Assembly (NCBI GenBank): GCA_038727705.1
Contig: JAVYVJ010000001.1
Coordinates: forward strand, 159,924 to 223,923
Direction: 5' to 3'
Source: Zestosphaera sp.
GTDB taxonomy: Archaea; Thermoproteota; Thermoprotei_A; Sulfolobales; NBVN01
Length of the DNA stretch: 64,000 nt
Part shown: one piece after another, positions 15,282 through 24,879 of the stretch
How the letters are laid out: each line of letters opens with the position of its first letter
Position numbering within the stretch: the stretch's first letter is position 1
Notes under the pieces: generated by a model
What the model was told of the DNA's origin: nothing
The model's input: the letters and a program-made list of their open reading frames with translations, nothing else
Database searches by the model: none
Position numbers and translations under genes: made by a program

Positions 15282-18099
15282 CCGGGTTGTGGTCGGGATG
15301 CACGGCAGTGCTGCAGGTCTGCTGAATTGCGAGCTCGTTGAGGTGTTGAGGGAGTTAGGACTGACCACGCTAACGCCTGTCCAGGAGGCATCCATCCCGT
15401 CCGTTCTCTCGGGGCGTCACACCCTCATAGTCGCCCCGACAGGCAGCGGGAAGACTGAGGCGGCGGTCCTCCCGATATTCTCGAGGATGGTTGAGGAGGG
15501 GGCCGGGGTTAAGCCGATCGCCGCGGTCTACGTAACGCCTCTCAGAGCCCTCAACAGGGACATGTTGCGCAGGCTAGAGGCTCTGGGTGGCAGGCTGGGC
15601 TTCAAGGTTGCGGTCAGGCACGGTGACACCCCGAACAGTGCAAGGAGGTTGATGGTTGAGTCGCCGCCGCACGTGCTGATCACCACCCCGGAGACTCTTG
15701 CGTACCTGCTGGTGAACGAGGCGTTGAGGAGGTATTTGAGGAACGTAAGGTGGGTGGTGATTGACGAGTTCCATGAGTTAATCAACAGTAAGAGGGGGAC
15801 TCACCTCCTAGCTGATCTGGAGAGGATTGCAAGGCTTGCGGGGAGGTATCAGCGCATAGCTCTCTCAGCAAGCATTGGCGACGTGAATGAGGTTAAGGAG
15901 GTGCTGGCGCCGGGAAGGGTTGTCGCTGAAGCTGTAATCCCCGCCTCCCGGGAGTCTGAGGTCAAGGTAATCACCCCGGCCGACACTACCGGAGGGTCCC
16001 TCGAACGTCATGCAGTCGTTGATGCAGTCTCGAACCTCCTCACGAAGTTCAGAAGCGTCATAATCTTCACAAACACGAGGGATGAGGCTGAGTGGCTCGG
16101 CTCCATGCTGGGCAGACGCGGCATCCCGGTCGAGGTCCACCATGGATCCCTCTCGAAGGGGGTTAGAGAGGACGTTGAGATGAGGCTTAAAGAGGGCCTC
16201 CTCAAGGCGGTCGTGTCGACCTCTAGCCTGGAGCTCGGCATAGATGTGGGCTACGTTGACGCGGTGATTCAGGTGTCGTCGCCTAGGCAGGCTGTGAAGC
16301 TCCTCCAAAGGATTGGGAGGTCATCGCATAAGGTCTGGCTGAAGGCGGTGGGGTATGTGGTGGTGGGCAGGAGCGTTGACGACTTGACAGAGTCTCTGGT
16401 GCTGGTTAGGAGGGCGTCCAACTACGACTTGGAGGAGTCTAGGGCCTTCAAGAAGCCCCTGGACGCGCTGGCCCACCTCCTTGTAGGGCTCGGCCTGGAG
16501 GGCGGCTTCACGGTGGAGGAGGCTCAGGAGCTGCTCAGGAGGTCCTACCCATACATGGAGCTGCGTGAGGAGGAGCTGCTCGAGGTCCTCAACTTCCTCC
16601 AGGAATTAAGGTACGTTAAGGCAGGCCCTGACGGACGGTACGTGACCACCGGGAGGGGCAGGATATACTACTTGAGGACCACCATGATCGTCGAGTCCCC
16701 TCAATACGACGTCGTGGACGTGGTTTCCGGAGGGCACATAGGCACTCTGGACGAGGAATTCATAGCGCTCTCGGCTGGTGAGGGATCCAGCATAGTCCTG
16801 TCGGGCAGGGTGTGGAGGGTGCTCAGCGTTGACGATGAGGCTAAGAAGGTTTATGTGGAGCCCGGCAGTGGTGAGGAAGCCCTGATACCGAGTTGGTCTG
16901 GCGAGAACATACCCGTCGACTATGGGGTCGCTAGGGAGGTCTGCGCGCTGAGGCGCCTGCTGGCTTCTGGCAGAGGGTTTGAGAACTACCTGAGCTTCCT
17001 CGAAGACCCCGTGGCTCTGGATCACGTTAGGGATGTCCTGAACACGCATACCGGCAAGGGTTACCCACTACCGACGGACAGGGATGTAGTGGTTGAGGTG
17101 TGTAGGGATGCGAATGTCCTAGCGGTTGTCCACGCCTGCTTAGGCAGTAGAGGTAATCTAGGACTCGCCTACCTGATTTCATACTACTTAAGTAAGATGT
17201 TGGGTGTGGATCCGGTCGTAAAGTCCGACCCCTACAGAGTCTACCTCCTCCTGCCTAAGGAGGTTGACGAGCGTGTTGTTGCCTCCTTGATCGTGGAGGG
17301 TCTGCGGGTCGAAGACCTCTCCACAGGCTTGAGGGACTCCCTCCTCAGGTCGACACTGGCTAGGTATGTTGCTAGGAGGGTGCTCGTGAGGCTGGGGGTC
17401 ATTCCAGAGGACGCGCCGACGCAGGTCATCAAGACTCTGGTGAGCAGGTATATGGACAATAACGTGGTGAGGGGTGAGGTGCTGAACGAGGTCATGACTC
17501 GCTACGTCGACACCGAAGTAATTAAGGACTTCATCGAAGGCGTCAGGTCTGGGACCATGTCTACGAGACTGGTCATCGGGCGTATGCCCTCCCCTCTAGC
17601 GCTGGAGGGTCTGAGGGTTGCCGGCGGCTACGGCAGAGTGGAGGTTGAGGGGCTTCCGAAGAACGTCATCGCGGACCTCCTTAGGAAGAGGTTGCTTGAG
17701 AAGAGGGTAAGGCTGTACTGCCTCAACTGCGGCAACTCCTGGGAGTCCGTCATTAAGGAACTACCCGACAGGATCTCCTGCTCTAGGTGCGGCTACTCAG
17801 TGGTAGGCGTGCACTTCGGCAGTGAGGACTTGAGTGAGGTGGTCAGGAAGGCTATAAAGCACGGCGTCAAGTATGAGTATGTGATGGGCGAGGACGATAA
17901 GAGGAGGTATGAGGAGCTGGCGGCGTCAGCCAGGCTGGTCCTTGGATTCGGCAGGAAAGCGGTCATAGCATTGGCCGCCAGGGGGGTAGGCCCCCACAAC
18001 GCTGTCAAAGCGTTGAGCGCGAACAACGAGCAGGAGTTCTACCTGACCCTCTACGAGCTGGAGAGGAGCTTCATCAGAACTAGGAAGTATTGGGATTGA
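15271..18099 (+). CDS. Lhr-type superfamily 2 helicase with zinc ribbon
   Basis: This is a large DEAD/DEAH-box ATP-dependent helicase of the Lhr family, 942 residues, implicated in DNA repair and recombination in archaea. Motif Q TPVQEASIPSVLSG is near residue 35, Walker A APTGSGKTEA at 55-64, the Walker B variant VIDEFHEL (DEFH, not DEIH) near 165, motif III SASIGD near 198, and motif VI QRIGRSSHK near 345. A winged-helix and Lhr-specific C-terminal region follow. Near 816-839 four cysteines (CLNC and CSRC) form a zinc ribbon. ATG 15271 was taken as start; M10 (15298) is a possible alternative. The gene stands alone. Confidence 0.9.
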   Translation: MPEPRVVVGMHGSAAGLLNCELVEVLRELGLTTLTPVQEASIPSVLSGRHTLIVAPTGSGKTEAAVLPIFSRMVEEGAGVKPIAAVYVTPLRALNRDMLRRLEALGGRLGFKVAVRHGDTPNSARRLMVESPPHVLITTPETLAYLLVNEALRRYLRNVRWVVIDEFHELINSKRGTHLLADLERIARLAGRYQRIALSASIGDVNEVKEVLAPGRVVAEAVIPASRESEVKVITPADTTGGSLERHAVVDAVSNLLTKFRSVIIFTNTRDEAEWLGSMLGRRGIPVEVHHGSLSKGVREDVEMRLKEGLLKAVVSTSSLELGIDVGYVDAVIQVSSPRQAVKLLQRIGRSSHKVWLKAVGYVVVGRSVDDLTESLVLVRRASNYDLEESRAFKKPLDALAHLLVGLGLEGGFTVEEAQELLRRSYPYMELREEELLEVLNFLQELRYVKAGPDGRYVTTGRGRIYYLRTTMIVESPQYDVVDVVSGGHIGTLDEEFIALSAGEGSSIVLSGRVWRVLSVDDEAKKVYVEPGSGEEALIPSWSGENIPVDYGVAREVCALRRLLASGRGFENYLSFLEDPVALDHVRDVLNTHTGKGYPLPTDRDVVVEVCRDANVLAVVHACLGSRGNLGLAYLISYYLSKMLGVDPVVKSDPYRVYLLLPKEVDERVVASLIVEGLRVEDLSTGLRDSLLRSTLARYVARRVLVRLGVIPEDAPTQVIKTLVSRYMDNNVVRGEVLNEVMTRYVDTEVIKDFIEGVRSGTMSTRLVIGRMPSPLALEGLRVAGGYGRVEVEGLPKNVIADLLRKRLLEKRVRLYCLNCGNSWESVIKELPDRISCSRCGYSVVGVHFGSEDLSEVVRKAIKHGVKYEYVMGEDDKRRYEELAASARLVLGFGRKAVIALAARGVGPHNAVKALSANNEQEFYLTLYELERSFIRTRKYWD

Positions 18100-18184
18100 T
18101 GAGGTCCGTTGCCTCGGCGTCCACGTTCCCGTCAACGCTCTGCCTACGCCATCACGTTTAAATTAACTGCGTTATGGTGTTTAG

Positions 18185-18198
18185 GTATTTTTATAGTT
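18185..18198 (+). promoter_or_regulatory. TATA box of serS
   Basis: GTATTTTTATAGTTG lies about 35 bases before the GTG start at 18229. The 80 bases before it (18100-18180) hold no ORF; a second AT patch, TTTAAATTAAC, is at about 18158-18169. Confidence 0.5.
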
Positions 18199-18228
18199 GC
18201 TGTTATTTATTTCTAGAGAAGTAGGCGG

Positions 18229-19623
18229 GTGTCCGGTTTGGTTTGGTCCACTCTGAAGGTGTTGAGGGAGAGTCCTGACGTGATGAGGGAGGTATTGAGG
18301 AGGAGGTTCATGGACACCTCCCTCGTCGACGGTTTCCTGGAGCTCGATAGGGAGTGGAGGAGGGTTCAGACGGAACTCAATAAGCTCAGGCATCAGCACA
18401 ACGTGATCAGCTCTAAGGTAGCGTCCCTGCCGCCGGGTGAGAAGGATGCCGCTGTAGCTGAGGCTAAGGAGTTGCTGGCCAAGATCTTGGAGATGGAGAG
18501 GAGGCTTGAGGAGGTTGAGGCGGGGAGGGAGTCCCTCCTGGATAGGATGCCTTCACTCCTCCACGATTCCGTTCCGATAGGTCCTGACGAGAGCTACAAC
18601 GCTGTTGTCCGTGCTTGGGGTAGGGCGAGGGTTCAGCGGGCGCACCTGAGCGACTTCCTCGCGGAGACTGAGGGTAAGGGGGTCAGGATGGAGTATGAGG
18701 TGGTTGATATGGAGTTCGTCGGCCATGCTGACATGCTTGAACACGTCCTCATGCTGGGGGACACCGCTAAGGCCGGCGAGGTCGCTGGATCCAGGTTCTA
18801 CTACCTATTCGATGACTTAGTGTGGCTCGACTTAGCCCTCCTCTCCTACGCTATAGACTACCTGACTGGGAAGGGCTTCAGGCTCGTGTTGCCCCCCTAC
18901 ATGCTTAGGGGTAAGTACATGGGTGCTGTCGAGGAGTTGGCGGCGTTTAAGGACGCCCTCTACAAGGTTGAGGGTGAAGACCTGTATTTAATAGCTACTG
19001 CGGAGCATCCGCTGGCAGCGTTGCACGCTGGTGAGGCTATACCTGAGGAGGATTTGCCGAAGCTCTACGTGGGCGTCAGCCCGTGCTTCAGGAAGGAGGC
19101 CGGGGCCGCAAGCAGGGATATAAAGGGGATCTTCAGGGTTCATCAATTCCATAAGGTTGAGCAGTTCGCGTATGCGATGCCGGAGCAGTCGTGGGGCGTG
19201 TTCGACCTCCTCATAAGCAATGCTGAGGAGCTCTACAGAGGGCTTGAAATACCCTACAGGGTCGTCAACATAGCTTCCGGGGAGCTCAACCTGAGGGCGG
19301 CGATGAAGTACGACCTCGAGGCGTGGTACCCCGCTCAAGGCAAGTTCAGGGAGTTGGTTAGCTGCAGTAACGTGCTTGACTGGCAGGCCTACAGACTCAA
19401 CGTGAAGTACTTGAGGAGGAAGGGGATGGTTAAGGACTACCTGCACATGCTCAACTCGACAGCCATAGCCAGCACCAGAACCATCACGACAATTCTGGAG
19501 AACCACCAGAACGACGACGGCACTGTAACCATACCAAAAGCGTTGAGGAAGTACCTGGAGGCCTTCAGCAAAGCCCCTAAGGACTACATACACCCAGTCC
19601 AGAAACGGACTCCCCCCTCATGA
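18229..19623 (+). CDS. serS: Seryl-tRNA synthetase (bacterial/standard type)
   Basis: This class II synthetase charges tRNA-Ser. The N-terminal coiled-coil arm (about residues 30-105) is followed by the catalytic domain. Motif 2 is VSPCFRKEAGAASRDIKG (about 283-300) with the downstream FRVHQFHKVEQF, and motif 3 is TAIASTRTITTILENHQ near 413. At 464 residues the length is typical. It is the common SerRS form, not the rare methanogen type. The start is GTG; no earlier in-frame start fits the TATA box at about 18190. The gene end is embedded in a perfect 18-bp palindrome. Confidence 0.95.
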   Translation: MSGLVWSTLKVLRESPDVMREVLRRRFMDTSLVDGFLELDREWRRVQTELNKLRHQHNVISSKVASLPPGEKDAAVAEAKELLAKILEMERRLEEVEAGRESLLDRMPSLLHDSVPIGPDESYNAVVRAWGRARVQRAHLSDFLAETEGKGVRMEYEVVDMEFVGHADMLEHVLMLGDTAKAGEVAGSRFYYLFDDLVWLDLALLSYAIDYLTGKGFRLVLPPYMLRGKYMGAVEELAAFKDALYKVEGEDLYLIATAEHPLAALHAGEAIPEEDLPKLYVGVSPCFRKEAGAASRDIKGIFRVHQFHKVEQFAYAMPEQSWGVFDLLISNAEELYRGLEIPYRVVNIASGELNLRAAMKYDLEAWYPAQGKFRELVSCSNVLDWQAYRLNVKYLRRKGMVKDYLHMLNSTAIASTRTITTILENHQNDDGTVTIPKALRKYLEAFSKAPKDYIHPVQKRTPPS

Positions 19624-19748
19624 GGGGGGTCTCTCCAATCCATCGGCGTTCATATGTTGGTGTGATTGGACTTCCCTACATAGTTGATGAGCCAGTGGGT
19701 CGTAGGTAGTGGGTAGAGTGAATGCGTGCTCGATAAGCCCATCAACTA
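19612..19748 (+). terminator. Three successive stem-loops after serS
   Basis: A perfect 18-base palindrome of six C, TCATGA and six G (19612-19629) spans the serS stop codon. It is followed by TCCAATC (19634-19640) pairing GATTGGA (19663-19669) with four further pairs inside, and by TAGTTGATG (19681-19689) pairing CATCAACTA (19740-19748). No ORF covers 19624-19784. The array may end serS transcription or be a separate small RNA; there is no T tract like the usual archaeal terminator, so the terminator call is tentative. Confidence 0.4.
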
Positions 19749-19784
19749 ACGGTCAACAGGTAGCCGTGCCTCGAACCCCGTGCA

Positions 19785-20069
19785 TCACTCCTTATCGCTA
19801 CTCAGTGCCACCTTCCTGTACATGCTGAGCATTGCCTTATCCTTGTCCTCCTCCCTTATGTGTATTGCCTTATCGTAGAGTTCCTTCAGTTCCTCGTCGC
19901 TCGCGTAGTCCAGTGGGGTCTTCTCATACCCGGCTCCACACCACCTAACGTAGAGGATGTCAAGTATCTCCTGAACCCTCGGGTCGGAGTAGAAGGCCAC
20001 CTTCCTCCACACGTCATCGCTCTCATCTATCATCCACGTCAGCTCTCTAACAACTCTATCACGCTTCAA
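19785..20069 (-). CDS. Hypothetical helical protein
   Basis: This 94-residue, acidic, all-helical protein was not recognised. It starts MKRDRVVRELTWMIDESDDV and has segments typical of helical bundles (RVQEILDILYVRW, DEELKELYDKAIHI, DKDKAMLSMYRKVAL). No motif, signal peptide or membrane segment is visible. It is divergent from the HTH regulator at 20113, with 43 bases between the two starts, and the arrangement would allow that regulator to act on both. Codon use resembles that of the neighbours. Confidence 0.55.
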   Translation of the reverse strand: MKRDRVVRELTWMIDESDDVWRKVAFYSDPRVQEILDILYVRWCGAGYEKTPLDYASDEELKELYDKAIHIREEDKDKAMLSMYRKVALSSDKE

Positions 20070-20112
20070 CCCTCAGATCCCCCGCTTTATATTGATTGAA
20101 AGGTAATTAAAC

Positions 20113-20838
20113 ATGATGAGCGAGAATATCTACAAGAAGATAATTGAGTACCTTAAATCAAGTCCAGGGGCTACCCCCAGGGAGATAGCTGATTCCTTAG
20201 GCGTCACTATAGGTGCGGTGAGGGTCGCCCTCCTAAGGCTGAGGGAGGCAGGGTACGTCGTCAAGTCAGTCAAGGGAAGGTACTTCGCCAAGTCAGGGGT
20301 TAAGGATCTAAGCATGTTCGGTGAATCTAGGGGGAGTGTAGCCAGCCACGGCGCCCAAGAAGACGACGTGCCGTCCACCGCACGCGTTGTGAGCGAGCCG
20401 CTCACGCGCCGCAACATGACTGAGGCTGATTTAAGCCAGGTCAAGAACGAGTTGAAGGACTTGAGGGAGGCTGTTAGAGTGTTGGGTGAGAGGGTCACTA
20501 AACTTGAGGAGGAGTTCAACCTCCTCATGAAGTCCCTCAAGACTGAGGGGAGGCCTAGGGAGCCGAAGCAGATGGCAGTCGCTGAGGGCTCGATAATGAG
20601 GGTTGAGGATGCTAAGTCAAGGGGGATCTCAGTCGATGCGCTGGTTCGTTCGGGCAACTACGTGGTCGTGAAGGGCTATGTAGTGTCTCAGGAGTTCCTT
20701 GATAACTTCAGGAGGAAGTTCCCCATAACGCTGAAGGACCTTAAAGACCTCACTCGTGAGGAGAGGGAGTTGCTGGACGCGATGGTTAGCGAGGGACTGG
20801 CTTACCTGCATGCTGGGAGGGAGTACAAGCTCACGTAG
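20113..20838 (+). CDS. Winged-helix protein with coiled coil
   Basis: The N-terminal ~70 residues form a winged helix-turn-helix: IIEYLKSSPGATPREIADSL, then VRVALLRLREAGYVVKSVKG as recognition helix and wing. A Ser/Thr-rich linker is followed by a coiled coil at about 115-145 (LKDLREAVRVLGERVTKLEE) and a C-terminal helical domain of about 70 residues. It is probably a transcription regulator that dimerises by the coiled coil; ligand and targets are unknown. A TATA box (GCTTTATATTG, about 20083-20093) is 25 bases before the ATG, so the mRNA is probably leaderless. An ATG one codon on is an alternative. Confidence 0.7.
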   Translation: MMSENIYKKIIEYLKSSPGATPREIADSLGVTIGAVRVALLRLREAGYVVKSVKGRYFAKSGVKDLSMFGESRGSVASHGAQEDDVPSTARVVSEPLTRRNMTEADLSQVKNELKDLREAVRVLGERVTKLEEEFNLLMKSLKTEGRPREPKQMAVAEGSIMRVEDAKSRGISVDALVRSGNYVVVKGYVVSQEFLDNFRRKFPITLKDLKDLTREERELLDAMVSEGLAYLHAGREYKLT

Positions 20839-20859
20839 GTGAGCGCTTCAAGGACATGC

Positions 20860-21549
20860 CTACGCGATCTCCTGAAGAACTCTCGGCGTTAGATCCCCGC
20901 TCCACTTGAGCACCCACACACCCTTCTCCCTGGCCTTGCTTAGGGCGTTTGGCGTTGCGTAGTCCACATACACTACCTTTATGAGCTTAGGCCTCAGCAG
21001 GTCGGGCCTCACTACTTTGAGGAGCCCTACCTTCCTCTCCAACTCCTCAATGAGACCCTCACCTAACCTCACCGTAGCTTCCCCTACCACACACAAGTCC
21101 CCGCTCACCCCAAACATGTCAACCTCACCTACGCTGTCGATAAACAACCTCTCCAACTTGATGTTAATACCCAACTCCTCCCTCAACCTGTGGGTGACTA
21201 CGTCAATTCCCTCCTCCTCAACTGTGATGGTTAACCTCTCCACAGTGACTGAGAGCCTATTCACGGTCTCCCACAGCTTGTTCTGTCCTTCCCTTAATGC
21301 CCTCACTTCCTCCCACAGCTTGTTCTGTCCTTCCCTTAATGCCCTCACTTCCTCCCACAGCTTGTTCTGTCCTTCCCTTAATGCCCTCACTTCCTCCCAC
21401 AGCTTGTTCTGTCCTTCCTCAAGCCTATCAAGCCTCTTCAATATCTCAGTGAGTCCTATGTAGCCTGCTACCGCATACCTGAATTCCGCATCCGACTCTA
21501 AAGCTCTTAGAATCTTCATCTTCTCTCTCTTAGTTAACGTCTCGGTCAT
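20860..21549 (-). CDS. Coiled-coil protein of the DUF3782/PD-(D/E)XK-like type
   Basis: The 229-residue protein has a helical head, a coiled coil built from a 14-residue repeat (LREGQNKLWEEVRA) at about 49-95, and a C-terminal alpha/beta domain like the archaeal DUF3782 proteins related to PD-(D/E)XK nucleases. The core reads VGEVDMFGVSGDLCVVGEAT: the Asp and Glu positions are present but the usual Lys of the E-x-K motif is Thr, so nuclease activity is doubtful. The repeats are identical at DNA level, which suggests recent expansion. It is convergent with the regulator at 20113. Function is unknown. Confidence 0.7.
   Translation of the reverse strand: MTETLTKREKMKILRALESDAEFRYAVAGYIGLTEILKRLDRLEEGQNKLWEEVRALREGQNKLWEEVRALREGQNKLWEEVRALREGQNKLWETVNRLSVTVERLTITVEEEGIDVVTHRLREELGINIKLERLFIDSVGEVDMFGVSGDLCVVGEATVRLGEGLIEELERKVGLLKVVRPDLLRPKLIKVVYVDYATPNALSKAREKGVWVLKWSGDLTPRVLQEIA
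21274..21419 (-). repeat. 42-bp tandem repeat inside a coiled-coil gene
   Basis: Three complete, identical 42-bp units (21274-21315, 21316-21357, 21358-21399) and a 20-base partial fourth (from 21400) lie in frame. Each unit encodes 14 residues, exactly two heptads, so copy-number change keeps both the frame and the coiled coil. Confidence 0.95.
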
Positions 21550-21629
21550 CGTTCATCATCTCAAGTTGTTTACTTTTTCACAAGATTTAAAGTTGGCCTC
21601 AAGTGAACTGAAAACGCTTCCGCCTCCTG

Positions 21630-22940
21630 CTAGAGGAGTAGCGGGATCTTAGCCGCGGTCTCCTCAAGCTCTTCAGGTATGTTGAAGCCGTACTTCACTT
21701 CGGTGAAGTTCTTCCTGAACTCTACTACCTTCCTCCTGACCTCCTCAGGGGGCTTCCCGTCGATCAGCACCTCGCGCATGAGTTTGGCGACCTCCCTGAA
21801 GTCGTCCTCCCTCATCCCGAACCTAGTCATCTCAGGGGTTCCGAGCCTGATTCCTGATGGGTCCTTAACGGCTTCGGGCGGGTCCCACGGCAGCAGGTTC
21901 TTATTGACTATTATGTTCGCCTGCTCCAGCAGGGTTGCGGCTCTAGCGCCTCCCCCGAGTCCCCTCACATCGATTACGAACATGTGGGATTTCGTGAATC
22001 CTAGGTGTTCGGTGGGGACCTTGAACCCCTCCCCAACGCACGCCTCTGCGAAAGCTACGGCGTTCCTCACCACCTGCTTTGCGTACTCCTCCCCGAACGT
22101 CATCATCTCAACGGCGGTCACAGCGGCGGCGGGCAGTCTGTGGAGGTGGTGGTTGCTGAGGAACCACGGGAAGACGACCTTCGAAACCTCCTTATAGAGC
22201 TCCTCATCGTCAGTCATTATCACGCCGCCCTGAGGCCCTGGAAACGTCTTATGGGTTGAGGACGTTATGACGTCAGCGCCCTCATGTATTGGGTTCCTCC
22301 ACACCCCACCCGCTATGAGGCCGAGGACGTGGGCTACGTCGTGAACCAGCTTAACTCCTGCGGCGTGAGCTGCCTCTGCGATCTCCTTAGTTGGGTGGGG
22401 GAACATGTACACGGAACCTCCAAGAGTCACGAAAGCGGGCTTAACGGACTCAATCATCTTAACAGCCTTATCCACGTCAACATTCCACCCCTCCTGATCG
22501 AAAGGCATCTCAACGTGTTCAATACCGAGGGCGCCGAGGGTTCCGAATCTCGTGTGGGAGACGTGGGCGCCTGCCTGAACAGGGGCTATGAGGGCCTTAT
22601 CGCCTGGCCCGCCAAGAACCCTGAAGACCGTGGCGTTAGCTATGGTCCCACTTATGGGTCTAGGCTCAACGAACTTGACCCTGAAGAGTCGGGACATGAG
22701 ATCCATAAGGAGGAGCTCCACTTCATCGACGTACGTCAGTCCCTGGTAGTACCTCTTCCTGGGCTTCCCCTCAGCATACCTATGCATCATGTCAGTCATG
22801 TAAGCGACCTCAGCGAGTGGGGACATCACGTTCTCTGAGGGGATCAGGTTGACGCACTCAAACCTCCTCCACCTGTTATGGGTTCTGGTCAACTCAACAA
22901 CACGGGCTAACTCGCTGGGGAGACCCAAACACACCACCAC
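21630..22940 (-). CDS. glyA: Serine hydroxymethyltransferase
   Basis: GlyA interconverts serine and glycine with a pterin one-carbon carrier (tetrahydromethanopterin in many archaea). The 436-residue protein has the PLP lysine Lys231 in [13 protein letters not shown], the substrate loop [21 protein letters not shown] near 55-74, the Asp in [17 protein letters not shown] and the C-terminal [12 protein letters not shown]. The archaeal form lacks some bacterial insertions, as here. A promoter (TTTATATTTA on the minus strand, about 22962-22972) precedes it. With gcvPA/gcvPB in the same window it fits a glycine/serine one-carbon route. Confidence 0.95.
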   Translation of the reverse strand: MVVCLGLPSELARVVELTRTHNRWRRFECVNLIPSENVMSPLAEVAYMTDMMHRYAEGKPRKRYYQGLTYVDEVELLLMDLMSRLFRVKFVEPRPISGTIANATVFRVLGGPGDKALIAPVQAGAHVSHTRFGTLGALGIEHVEMPFDQEGWNVDVDKAVKMIESVKPAFVTLGGSVYMFPHPTKEIAEAAHAAGVKLVHDVAHVLGLIAGGVWRNPIHEGADVITSSTHKTFPGPQGGVIMTDDEELYKEVSKVVFPWFLSNHHLHRLPAAAVTAVEMMTFGEEYAKQVVRNAVAFAEACVGEGFKVPTEHLGFTKSHMFVIDVRGLGGGARAATLLEQANIIVNKNLLPWDPPEAVKDPSGIRLGTPEMTRFGMREDDFREVAKLMREVLIDGKPPEEVRRKVVEFRKNFTEVKYGFNIPEELEETAAKIPLLL

Positions 22941-23038
22941 GTAAGTAATTGCCAGAAACTAAATATAAACCCTCCGTCTCCCTATGGGTTTATTTAGAAA
23001 GTAAGTCATGCCGTGGGGGGTCGTAAACCTTCACTGGG

Positions 23039-24268
23039 TTACGGCCTCCACTTAAGCTCAGCCCCCGTGACTGCCACGTACTCAATCCTTATGTTCTCAA
23101 GATTAGGGTTGGCTGACGGTATATTTATCCTGAAGGCTAGAGTCAGGTTATAGTCCTCATTTGGCAGGATTACTTTTTTGTAGGAGTCGTAAGCCCTCAC
23201 TGGGAAGATGATACTGCCCGTAGCTATGAAGATGTTACTGCCGGAGCCCTTAGCGTAGGAACCCACTGCAGTGCTGCCGCTGGCGAACGCAGTACCGTTT
23301 ATGCCTTGCAACATGGCGGCCGAACCCACAGCTATCTGCTGCGATGGTGAGGTGCTAAGCCAAGCCACGAGCTTGAAGTAAATCGCTATTAAATCCACAC
23401 TGTCTCTAGTCGCCAGAAGATTAACGAACGTAATGTTCACATCGTAGTTCCCTCCTTTGCCTAAAGTTACGGGAGATAATTTCAGTATATATGGTTGGTT
23501 CTTACCCTCCGTAGTTACCTTGACTATAGAGACCTCGTTCACGCCATTACCGTCGAGGTCTATGTTGTCTTTTAGTTGAGTATCTATCTGGGTTTGGGAG
23601 ATTTGCGGATTGCATGTCAGGCATGAATAGCTGTCTATATCCTTCACCCACCCTCCACCACTATTGAAGTACCAATCAGCAATTGGATAGTCGCTCCAAT
23701 AGAGTACTGAGGCGTTGCCTACACCGCTCACCCTGGTTATGATCTTCTTGCTGGCATAGTCAGTACCCACTAGTCTCGTCATGTTCAGGATGTCCTCGCT
23801 TGTGAATGGGCTACCTCCTGTGATGGTGGTCTGATAATAGTTTATTATGGTGCGGCTCTGCTCGCACATGCTCCTGAGCGGGTACACGTTGCCTCTCGAC
23901 GTTACCGCGTAGTCTATTTCGTTAACTCCTGCATTGTTTGAGAGGGTCATCCTTTCCTCCCCCTTTTTGATTAGGTCGTTCAGGGGTTGAGGGTCGTCGT
24001 TCACCCATATCCTCACTATAATCACGTCAAGGGGTCCCACGTTGACCACCTTACACGTGTTTTCATCAACCCACACTACCTGCAGGCTCTCAGAGCTTCT
24101 CTCCTGCTCGAACCTGGCTCTGGACGCCAGGCTTGAGGTCCCCGTGACGTTCGTCTTAAACATGCTTGTAGCTATGGTTGAGAACACCACTATCAGTAGG
24201 GGTATTAGTATCATCGCCGCTATTACTTCCGACTGACCCCTCTCCGTCCTCCTAACTCTTGACTTCAT
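23039..24268 (-). CDS. Pilin-like secreted protein (large)
   Basis: The 409-residue protein has a class III-type leader: basic residues RVRRTERGQ, then SEVIAAMILIPLLIVVF as the start of a hydrophobic helix of about 22 residues. Cleavage after Gly or Gln of RGQ is inferred. The remainder is beta-rich and rich in Ser, Thr and Asn with a CLTC motif near residue 205, consistent with an extracellular domain. It is far longer than a major pilin and may be a minor or tip pilin. It overlaps the upstream pilin-like gene by 17 bases and is the last gene of this minus-strand group. Confidence 0.75.
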   Translation of the reverse strand: MKSRVRRTERGQSEVIAAMILIPLLIVVFSTIATSMFKTNVTGTSSLASRARFEQERSSESLQVVWVDENTCKVVNVGPLDVIIVRIWVNDDPQPLNDLIKKGEERMTLSNNAGVNEIDYAVTSRGNVYPLRSMCEQSRTIINYYQTTITGGSPFTSEDILNMTRLVGTDYASKKIITRVSGVGNASVLYWSDYPIADWYFNSGGGWVKDIDSYSCLTCNPQISQTQIDTQLKDNIDLDGNGVNEVSIVKVTTEGKNQPYILKLSPVTLGKGGNYDVNITFVNLLATRDSVDLIAIYFKLVAWLSTSPSQQIAVGSAAMLQGINGTAFASGSTAVGSYAKGSGSNIFIATGSIIFPVRAYDSYKKVILPNEDYNLTLAFRINIPSANPNLENIRIEYVAVTGAELKWRP

Positions 24269-24875
24269 AGTACCTCCCCACCTCGTAGTAGTTATTGCCC
24301 GCCTGAACGAAGAGTATGACCACCCAACAATTCGGGTTTGCAGGCGGTGATTTTCTCTCCGTCTTCGTGAAGTTCACCATAAGTAATTCATTGCCCCCTC
24401 TGTGAGGGAGGACGCCCAGATTCACCGTGGTTGCTGAGGATCTGTATGGTGTGAACGTGTCCAGCGGCAGGTGCTGACCATCGGTGAGCAGTATGTAGAC
24501 CCTGCTTGAGGGCACGCTTAGGCCTCCCTGCACCTGCAGGAAGTCCCCACCGCCTATTACCCCGTTCATGTTGCAATAAGTGTTGTTTAAGGCTAGGTAG
24601 TAGTAGGTGGTTGCTGTGCTGTCCACCCTCACAACCCCTAAGTAGACTGTTAGGGTTCCTGGAGGGGTGGCACTGCTCTTCACGACGCCCTCCTTATAGA
24701 TCACAGTGTTGGCGACCTCCTTCTGGAGGAAGTTATTTAAATCGCTTTCAGCAGTCCTCTGAGCGAGGAGGGAGGAGGCGTAGCTGAGGAAGCTCACGCT
24801 AGCCACGAGAACTACTGAAACCAGGACTACGGCCGAGATTAAGTCGGACTGACCCTTCAAATCACTCACACCCAC
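24252..24875 (-). CDS. Pilin-like secreted protein (medium)
   Basis: This 207-residue protein has the same leader layout as its partner: MGVSDLKGQ, then SDLISAVVLVSVVLVASV as the start of the hydrophobic helix. The remaining 170 residues are beta-rich, with two Cys (CNMNG, NCW). It is probably a minor pilin. The coding region overlaps the 409-residue pilin-like gene by 17 bases, so both are probably made together and may pair. The start is GTG. An inverted repeat (24880-24888 and 24923-24931) lies directly upstream and could regulate the pair. Confidence 0.75.
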   Translation of the reverse strand: MGVSDLKGQSDLISAVVLVSVVLVASVSFLSYASSLLAQRTAESDLNNFLQKEVANTVIYKEGVVKSSATPPGTLTVYLGVVRVDSTATTYYYLALNNTYCNMNGVIGGGDFLQVQGGLSVPSSRVYILLTDGQHLPLDTFTPYRSSATTVNLGVLPHRGGNELLMVNFTKTERKSPPANPNCWVVILFVQAGNNYYEVGRYYEVKS

Positions 24876-24879
24876 ACTC

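Noticed and set aside
21274-21419. Regularly repeated 42-bp units that could suggest a CRISPR array
   Set aside because: The units are directly adjacent without spacers and are in frame within a coiled-coil gene.
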